64,000 bases of DNA from Morella rubra (lineage: Eukaryota; Streptophyta; Magnoliopsida; Fagales; Myricaceae). Where the stretch lies: positions 6,274,263 through 6,338,262 of the forward strand of contig CM025852.1 of the NCBI GenBank assembly GCA_003952965.2. Direction: 5' to 3'. Below the pieces are notes generated by a model that worked only from the letters and a program-made list of their open reading frames with translations, searched no databases and had not been told where the DNA came from. Made by a program: the position numbers and the translations under genes. Below, piece after piece: positions 53,630-61,041 of the stretch; position 1 is the stretch's first letter; every line of letters begins with the position of its first letter.

Positions 53630-53965
53630 CAGAGGTTTTAAGAGGAGGTAAATATACTTTTCACCCATCAATTAAAAGGGATTTGACACATTATATTTTA
53701 AATTATCCAATTTTATACATTGTACTTTTCAACTATCAATTTTAGAAATTTTACACCCTCCGTCAAATTTTTAGACTAAAATGACAATAATACTCTCTAG
53801 TAATTTTAGATATGTTGAAGATATTGCTGTCAATTCATTAAATTATCAGAGGTATTACTACAGTCAATCAACGGAAAATGTAAAATATCTAACATTGGTA
53901 GTTTTAGAATATAATGTGTTAAACCCTTTATAGTTGATTGGTGAAAAATATATTTCTCTTATAAG
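53630..53965. mobile_element. Foldback MITE-like element
   Basis: The left arm TACTTTTCACCCATCAATTA and the right arm read in reverse complement, TATTTTTCACCAATCAACTA, continue to match through GGG(A/T)TT(T/A)(G/A)ACACATTATATT. This gives an imperfect stem of about 75 bp and a hairpin of about 335 bp. The exact ends and target duplication are unclear. Confidence 0.6.
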
Positions 53966-54074
53966 AATTATTGCCTATTATATGCCCCATCTTTTGGAAC
54001 ATTACAAATTGTAAACCTTCTTATAGCCCCATGTTAGAAGAAATACGAGGCATTTGAAGACTATTTCTCCCAAG

Positions 54075-54837
54075 TAGGGGTGGTTAACGGTAGTGTAGGT
54101 GATGGTTTGGCAAAAATCGTCACCGTCACCGCAATTGACGGAATCACATAATTGACACCGTCATCGCACCGCTAAGGCACAATAACTGCCCTTACCGGTG
54201 ACGGTATTAACGGTAACGCTTATGCGATAACCGCTTAAACCGTATAACCGTTACTCTTTTTGGGCTTTTCATTTTTTTTCCACTGTTTTGGGCTGTTTTC
54301 CTTGGGTTTTTTTTGAACCATTAAGACCATTTTATGCCTATATATAAGCAACAAATATAATCATTCAAATATCATAACCTGTTTAAATTTCTAACATAAT
54401 ATCATAATCAATAATCATATCAAATGGACAAATATCATAACCTATGCAAACATAATATCATAGTCATTAATAATCATAACAAATATAATAAGCTGTCCAA
54501 AAGTCCAACATAATATTATATTCAAACACAAAAGACTAAAGTCCAATAAAAGTGTCCAACAATGTGACATAAACCAACTAAAATATTCAACAAAAGCCTA
54601 ACAAAAGTATGTCACATAATCAATAATCATCTCAAGTCTCAACTAGGAGGGTTAATGGTAGTGTAGGTGACGGTTTGGCAAAAACCGTCACTGTCACCGC
54701 AAATTGACGGAATCAAATATTTGACACCGCCACCGCATTGCTAAGACACAATAACCACCCTTGCCGGTTACAGTATTGGTAGCGGTGGCGGTTTTAACGG
54801 TTAAAACCGCCACCGCCAGTGAAAATAAGCACCCCTA
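54075..54837. mobile_element. hAT-type non-autonomous transposon with 8-bp target duplication
   Basis: The terminal inverted repeats are TAGGGGTG and CACCCCTA. The element is flanked exactly by CTCCCAAG at 54067-54074 and 54838-54845. The 8-bp duplication and short TIR are diagnostic of the hAT superfamily. The interior (763 bp in all) has no transposase. Its two halves carry direct repeats of about 160 bp (54078-54240 and 54648-54800) rich in CCGTCAC/GGTGACGG motifs, with an AT-rich middle built of repeated ATAATATCATA-like phrases. A perfect 35-bp palindrome sits at 54782-54816, centred on TTTTAACGGTTAAAA. Confidence 0.9.
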
Positions 54838-54845
54838 CTCCCAAG

Positions 54846-56117
54846 GGCCAAGGTAGCGTTTTGTTCAACTCAAAGATTTTATGGCATGGGTTTCGCATTT
54901 TTGAGAATTCAGACGGAAGTGTCTCTCAGATTTTTGCGAGTCGCACAGGTCAAGCCGAACTGAATAGGCTCCTGAAGAAGTGGTGCATGGGAATTGGGCT
55001 TTTGAGGTATTAAACTTTTCAGGGTGTTTATTTTATGGGCCCATGTTGCAATTGTGTATTTTGGGCTATGACTTTGTGGACAGGTTTACGAATAAGTACA
55101 ATAAAAAAAGCAAAGCAAAAAAAGAAAAAAAGAAAAGAAAAGAAAGAGAAATGCTTAGAAAAAAAGAAGAAGAAAGAAAATGGAAAAAGACCGTGCTCAA
55201 ATAGTTTGTAGCTGTTCTTTAAGAGGTTTACTCGAAGGGAAGGCCGAGCGACAAATGTTGTGAACCACTAGCCCATTGGGCCTGCTGATCGAATATGTAA
55301 TGTCACCTAGGCCCGCCCAATTCTTCTTCATGATAAAATATTGTGGTCTTTTATTTGTTTAAAATGCCGGAACAATAACATCACAAGTAGACTTTGTTTT
55401 CTAAATTTGGGACTTTCAAGTTCGGCCCGTGTCTGCAAGTACGATGAGGAGCTTTTTCTGCTTCGGCCCGATCCAGCCCATCCTAGTCCTAAACCGCCGC
55501 GCCCCACAACAGATTGGTCCACTTTTGGTATCTCCTTTTCGCCTACTCACAGCGTACATACAAAGATCTGACCGCCTCTCCAATAACCCGGAAACCCTAA
55601 ACCCGCTCCCTTTGCCACCTGATACTCGTACTCACAGAGTCACACTCACCGAAATTGATCCATCAACTTCCATCGGTTACCCGTAAGAATCGTACCCGAT
55701 ACTACTGCAGGCTTCAACAAGCTTCTCTTTTTCCATTCTTCCTATACTGCCGAATCCGACATTCTTAACACCGTTCCTCTCCCTCACTGTCTCTAAGACT
55801 TTCCTATACTGATCTCGCTTTCTTTCTGCCTCTGAAGGCAACCCCTCTTTGTTCCTCTCTGTTACCTTGTACCGTTTCAGCCACCAGTTCAGCGTTTCAA
55901 GTCTCAAACTCGAGGATTCGGGCGCAGATCAGATAAGATTTCTCTTGTTAGTTGTTTCTCTGCTAAAAACGAGTTAATCCCTTTTATCAGATATGATCTT
56001 TAAGAAAATCTGGAGGGGAAAAAGGGTTTCATAGTATCATTGATAACGGAAGGTTCAGTGGATTATCGTTGTTAGTTTCCAATATGCTGGTTCATTGCTG
56101 TGAGTTATGCGCTAATG
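54846..56117. other. Non-coding stretch with an orphan leader-like segment
   Basis: A very A/G-rich, lysine-coding-like stretch lies at 55100-55190 and is probably simple sequence. From 55500 to 55700 the sequence looks like a plant gene leader: pyrimidine-rich, with an exact telo-box AAACCCTAA at 55592-55600. No start codon there leads to a recognisable protein. The minus-strand frame 55677-55907 is not recognisable either. Confidence 0.35.
55592..55600 (+). promoter_or_regulatory. Telo-box without an identifiable gene
   Basis: Exact AAACCCTAA followed by ACCC in a C/T-rich context, like the elements before RH30 and RPL27a, but no intact coding region follows. Confidence 0.3.
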
Positions 56118-56405
56118 GGATTGGAATCTTTCGTTGGAAACTCATTTTTGTTGTGAATTGGATTGTGGGATGGTTTGCTGCGAGGAAAATCGAATGTGAG
56201 CGAATGAAATTTTCAAATGTTTTGATGTTAAAATGGGTGGTGTTGCTCGCTGATTCTAATCAAATTGTGTATGAAATTGGGTTTTCTCATGAATTGCTAC
56301 GGCGATGTTAGATGGCTGTGGAAGTGGAGAAAAAGAGAGCCAAATGCTAAAAAAAACAGTAATAGAAATTACCTTAACGCTTTTTTTTTTTTTCTACGCT
56401 ATCTT

Positions 56406-56599
56406 GGGGGCGTTTGTTTGCCCAATTTTTTGGGGGTCCAAAATTTCCACTATACCAAACAGATTTCACAAACCTCAATAAAATTCACACTTTTACACAT
56501 ACATTTCACACTTTTCACAAACCCCAATAAATTTCAACATTCAAAAGATTCCTAAAATTTTAGAAATATTCCTCAAAATTTCGGTAAACAAACGCCCCC
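56406..56599. mobile_element. MITE in duplication unit A
   Basis: The inverted ends GGGGGCGTTTGTTTGCC and, reverse-complemented, GGGGGCGTTTGTTTACC are nearly perfect over 17 bp. The interior is AT-rich with TTTTACACATA and repeated TTCACA phrases. The target duplication is not clear, so the superfamily (hAT or Harbinger) is left open. Confidence 0.7.
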
Positions 56600-56840
56600 T
56601 TAGCTCTTCTAGATTGATTATATGTTTCTGCATCTAGGGAAAAAAAAAGATTATATTTTTCTGCAAATATAACTATGTAAGAAAAGTCTGACACGAATTA
56701 TTATGTTGTGCTTCGATATTTATAACAGAGCCCAATTGGCCCGATCTCCATCCAAACTTTTATGTCGTTGTTCTCTATCTAGCAGAATTTCACTTTGCGA
56801 ACTTTGTCGTCAACAGAGAGAGAGAGAGAGGTTTGGGGCA

Positions 56841-57238
56841 ATGGAGGATGGTAGAGAGGGCGTGTTGCTCCAGTTGGGGCCAGGCGCGAAGAAGTGACGA
56901 GTGACCTACTTCTATTAATCGAGCATCGGGGACTACTACTATGGTCAGGGCCACCCTATGAAGCCCCACAGGATCTGCATGGCCAATAACTTGATCGTCC
57001 ACTACGCACTCCACCGTCAGATGGAGATCAACTGCCCCTTTCCAGCGGCGCCGACAAACATCCGTCGCTTCCTCTTGGAGGAGTACGTCGACTTCCTCTC
57101 CGACAACGCCTTCATCCACTAGACCAAATGCTTCAATGTCAGTGAGGATTGTCCCGTGTTCGATGGTCTATTCGGTTTCTGTCAGGCCTCTGCCAGTGGC
57201 TCCATCGGCACCACCATCAAGCTCAACCGCGGAGACGC
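56841..57238 (+). pseudogene. HDA6-like histone deacetylase, broken 5' fragment (copy A)
   Basis: The frame starts MEDGREGVLLQLGPGAKK, then a stop, RVTYFY, a stop, and SSIGDYYYGQGHPMKPHRIC, matching the layout of class I (RPD3-type) deacetylase HDA6. It continues through [33 protein letters not shown], another stop, [20 protein letters not shown] and [16 protein letters not shown]. The frame is then cut by the duplication junction. At least three in-frame stops and loss of the catalytic zinc-binding half mean no active enzyme. No intron is visible in the preserved part. An upstream TATA-like sequence and GA-rich leader were carried along, so this is a genomic rather than clearly processed fragment. 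Confidence 0.85.
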
Positions 57239-57531
57239 GGATTGGAATCTTTCGTTGGAAACTTATTTTTGTTGTGAATTGGATTGTGGGATGGTTTGCT
57301 GCGAGGAAAATCAAATGTGAGTGAATGAAATTTTCAAATGTTTTGATGTTAAAATGGGTGGTGTTGCTCGCTGATTCTAATCAAATTGTGTATGAAATTG
57401 GGTTTTCTCATGAATTGCTACGGCGATGTTAGATGGCTGCGGAAGTGGAGAAAAAGAGAGTCAAATGCTAAAAAAAAACAGTAATAGAAATTACCTTAAC
57501 GTTTTTTTTTTTTTTTTTTCTACGCTACCTT

Positions 57532-57719
57532 GGAGGTGTTTGTTTGCCCAATTTTTTGGGGTCCAAAATTTCCACTATACCAAACAGATTCACAAACCCA
57601 ATAAATTCACACTTTTACACATACACTTCACACTTTTCACAAACCCCAATAAATTTCAACGTTCAAAAGATTCCTAAAATTTTAAGAATATTCCTCAAAA
57701 TTTCGGTAAACAAACGCCC
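57532..57719. mobile_element. MITE in duplication unit B
   Basis: The same element as 56406-56599, with eroded ends (GGAGGTGTTTG on the left, AAACGCCC on the right). It was therefore present before the tandem duplication. Confidence 0.65.
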
Positions 57720-57959
57720 TTAGCTCTTCTAGATTGATTATATGTTTCTGCATCTAGGAAAAAAAAAGATTATATTTTTCTGCAAATATAACTATGTAAG
57801 AAAAGTCTAACACGAATTATTATATTGTGCTTCGATATTTATAACAGAGCCCAATCGGCCCGATCTCCATCCAAACTTTTATGTCGTTGTTCTCTATCTA
57901 GCAGAATTTCACTTTGCGAACTTTGTCGTCAACAGAGAGAGAGAGAGAGGTTTGGGGCA

Positions 57960-58370
57960 ATGGAGGATGGTAGAGAGGGCGTGTTGCTCCAGTTGGGCCA
58001 GACGCGAAGAAGTGACGAGTGACCTACTTCTACTAATCGAGCATCGGGACTACTACTATGGTCAGGCCACCCGATGAAGCCCCACAGGATCTGCATGGCC
58101 AATAACTTGATCGTCCACTACGCACTCCACCGTCAGATGGAGATCAACTGCCCCTTTCCAGCGGCGCCGACAAACATCCGTCGCTTCCTCTGGAGGAGTA
58201 CGTCGACTTCCTCTCCGACAACGCCTTCATCCACTAGACCAGTGCTTCAATGTCAGCGAGGATTGCCCCGTGTTCGATGGTCTATTTGGTTTCTGTCAGG
58301 CCTCTGCCAGTGGCTCCATCGGCGCCACCATCAAGCTCAACCGCGAGACGCTGATATCGCCCTTAATTGG
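57960..58370 (+). pseudogene. HDA6-like histone deacetylase, broken 5' fragment (copy B)
   Basis: Second copy of the fragment at 56841. It begins MEDGREGVLLQLG and then shifts frame, because bases are lost in the GGGGCC and similar runs. HPMKPHRICMANN and the following segments reappear in another frame. Unlike copy A it runs on past the unit end to ADIALNW, the next conserved deacetylase motif, before similarity stops at about 58370. It is non-functional, with several frameshifts and no catalytic centre. Confidence 0.83.
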
Positions 58371-58776
58371 ACTCGAAATGACATGAACTAGCATTAAACC
58401 CATCTGAATCTTTGATTGCTGTTGAGTGTCGCCTCTTTGTAACTGTTTATATTTTGGTGCAGCCTCCTGCCCAACCACACGAACAAATAAGTGGAAATGC
58501 TATTAAGTTTTCCTTCATTTCAGTGCCAGCCTTCCTGAATATCGGATGCTACAGTGGAAATCTCAGTAATAAATAGGCCAATACCCAAAATTGCAAACTC
58601 CTCTCATGATGTTATATTCTATCAAGAGCAAAGCCATGAAAGCCCCTCACACGAAGCGGCCAAAGGGGATAAAAATACCTATGGACGAGAGGCTCAACAA
58701 ATTCATATATTGTAGGTCGTTTTTGTTTTTGATCCCAGATGAAAAGTGGAAGTATTATCTGATTAACAGAAGAAAA
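58371..58776. other. Non-coding stretch after the HDA6-like fragments
   Basis: No conserved deacetylase exon was found here, so the rest of that gene is absent or lies elsewhere. Short open frames show no family resemblance. Confidence 0.35.
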
Positions 58777-60621
58777 TTGCTGATTTTATCATGATACAAA
58801 TAACATTGAGAGAGTTGTTGCCCGCTCAGGATTAGTTGGCGCCATCCTCCTTGAGGGCACTTTAGACTGCCGACCCCTTCGACCCCTACGCCGGAGACAA
58901 TTAAAATCAATCTTCCCCCAAAGGCAATCGGTAACTCATCCTGAGTAGTAAACCCCAAAAACGAAACCTCTTGGACAGTCGCCAGTCCTCTGCAGAACCT
59001 TCATTAAGTAGCTTACGTTTAGGAATGGCTACCGGTTCCTCCTCCTGGGATGGATTCACCTTAATCTCCTGAATAGAAATAGAATAGGCCTAAGGGCCAG
59101 GCACCAACCGAGAGTCCAAGGTAACACGACTAAGATGACTTGGACCTAATTGCAGCTCCCTTTCTTTGAGAAAGCCTAAGTCATTCACCAATGTCGCACT
59201 AAAAGCAAATTGCTCAACAACATTGCTATTTGGTGTAACAACAATCAACCCATCATCAGATGACCCACTACTAACCAAAGTTCCACACACTGGCCCTGCA
59301 TCAATTGTCCCAGTGGACCCAAACAACGCATCACGCGTGCACCCAACATCAGATTCAGACGTGGCATCCTTTGCTTGGTTGAGTTGCACCTGGGAAAACT
59401 CAGCCATGCATGGGGACGTTACAGACGACAGAGTAACAATTGCCGGTGACGGCGAAGTGGAAACACTCGATGCCGACGAAAGGGGAACATTTGTTGATGG
59501 AGTGGTGTTTTCAGGCTTTGGAATCGATCCCTTCCCAGTCGCCTGCCATCAGAAGAAGTGGAATTAGAGAAACGTCTATACAAAGTACATTCTGCCCTTA
59601 TCGAGACCATGTCCCAGCCTTCCACAATTAAAACAAAATTCTAACAACTGTTCATATCGGAATTGGATCCAAACATCCTCCCGCTGAGGCCGACAAAAAT
59701 TAAAGCCCGGAATCAGAGGTAATGTAGTATCAAACAGTACTTTAACACGAACAAACTGCCCAATCAACACACGATGCTTAGTTCGAAAATCAACCTCCAG
59801 TACCTCACCAATCTTAGCACTAGCTACAGAAGCCAGAGACCGAGTAATGCATCCCATAGGGAATCCATGAATCTGGACCCAAATAAGAGCACAATCCAGC
59901 TTAAGATCAGAAACAGTAGCACCAGTAATACAGGGCTTCAACACCAATATATGTCCTTTGATATTCCAAGGACTCTGTTCCAAAACCTTAGCCTAGCAAC
60001 CATAGAGGGAAAAGTGAAACAGAAAACAATTATCCTCTATCTCTTCAATTTCTAAATCCTCCACAAAGTACCCAGACTTGAAAATATCCATCTGAATCCC
60101 TATCTTATTCAGCGGTCAAGTAGTAATAAGTTTGCCTAGAAGAACCAGACTCGTTGCCCTCTTAGGGTCTTCCCATCCATCATCAGAGGGATCCTTAGGA
60201 CCACTCCAGCCAAGAGCTACAGTTTGAGCAACCAAACACTCCATATCATAACTCACATCCGCCATCTAAACAACGCAAAAACCAAAGAACCAAACCCCGA
60301 AAACCAACGGCCAGAATCAGCAACCCAGCAACCAGAAATAGAGCGTGAACAATGAGTGAAACAAAGAACCAGAAAAAAAATCCATTAAAAAAGAAAACAA
60401 GTAAAGGAACAGCCAGAGGGGAGGAAGACGACAGAGAAAAGGACAAACAGGGTGGTAGGCCATCGGATCAGGATGAATAATACCACAAAGTGGTTAGGGA
60501 AGGGGTGGGACCAAAAAGGGCCAGGAGAGAGAACCAGGTCTCCAGAGAGCTCCACATTGAGGGAGCGGTTTTTTGTTTATTTGCTGATCATTTATCTTGA
60601 TACAAATAACATTGAGAGAGT
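58777..60621. repeat. ~40-bp direct repeats flanking the LINE-type ORF1
   Basis: 58777-58815 and 60581-60621 share TTGCTGAT, TTTATC and then TGATACAAATAACATTGAGA followed by GAGT. They bracket the degraded ORF1. They are longer than a usual LINE target duplication, and the left copy lacks the T-run expected for a minus-strand poly-A tail. Confidence 0.75.
58818..60265 (-). pseudogene. LINE-type ORF1 (DUF4283/zinc knuckle), degraded
   Basis: On the minus strand a frame starts at 60265 with MADVSYDMECLVAQTVALAW-like sequence. It continues through KSGYFVEDLEIEEIEDNCFL, then WNIKGHILVLKPCI and WVQIHGFPMGCITRSLASVA, the DUF4283 pattern of plant LINE ORF1 proteins. A zinc knuckle follows, CFNCGRLGHGLDKG, where the last expected cysteine is missing. 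The Ser/Thr/Val-rich tail includes SDVGCTRDALFGSTGTIDAG and ends in a basic stretch near 58830. In-frame stops occur near 60119 and 59993, and a frameshift near 59567. No ORF2 (endonuclease/reverse transcriptase) follows, so it cannot move itself. Confidence 0.8.
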
Positions 60622-60791
60622 CGAGAAATGGAGAAATGTAGGAGGCGCGCTTAGAGAGGAACGACGAGAGAATGGAGGAGAAAATGGGCTGGCTAATCTA
60701 CTCAAAAGAAAACCAAAGTATCCTTTATAAAAGATAATTGAAGATTCATTCTGAAGTACTCTACTGGACTACGGGTTGGGTCGTCCCTTCT

Positions 60792-61034
60792 TGTAGAAAA
60801 CAGTACTCAGTGATGAACACAGGTTTGAGGAAGAAAATTTATATGAACACAAGAGAACTTTGTGAAACACTTTCTGTTTGTATAAAGAGAATGAGATATC
60901 GCGCCTTACATCAAAATAAGAAAGCTGTATTTATATTACAGCTATAAAGCAAGAATGCGTTGAATAACATAACTAACTATGTTAGGACAACTAACAGAGA
61001 CTAACAGCAGTAAAACAACTTACTAACTTCAATA
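60792..61034 (-). repeat. 3' LTR of the copia element at the right edge
   Basis: About 243 bp. On the minus strand it begins TATTGAAGTTAGTAAGTTG (expected TG altered to TA) and ends TGTTTTCTACA. It contains a TATA-like AATATAAATAC. A purine tract, GAAGGGGCG, lies directly before it, as expected for plus-strand priming. The partner LTR lies beyond the right edge. Confidence 0.75.
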
Positions 61035-61041
61035 CGCCCCT

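Larger units (their letters stand above)
56118..58352 (+). repeat. Tandem duplication, two ~1.12-kb units
   Basis: Unit A is 56118-57238 and unit B 57239 to about 58352; both start GGATTGGAATCTTTCGTTGG and run through the same order: upstream segment, MITE, TATA-like sequence, leader with GA tract, and the 5' part of a histone deacetylase reading frame. The junction falls inside the deacetylase frame (GACGCGGA|TTGG), so unit A is cut where unit B continues. Units differ by substitutions and many one- or two-base losses, mostly in unit B. Confidence 0.92.

Noticed and set aside
55100..55200. Lys/Glu-rich frame that looks like a nuclear protein tail
   Set aside because: It is an AAAAAGA-type simple sequence, not a protein-coding region.
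55677..55907. Minus-strand frame with many charged residues
   Set aside because: It overlaps a leader-like C/T-rich region whose complement naturally encodes Glu, Arg and Lys; no family match.
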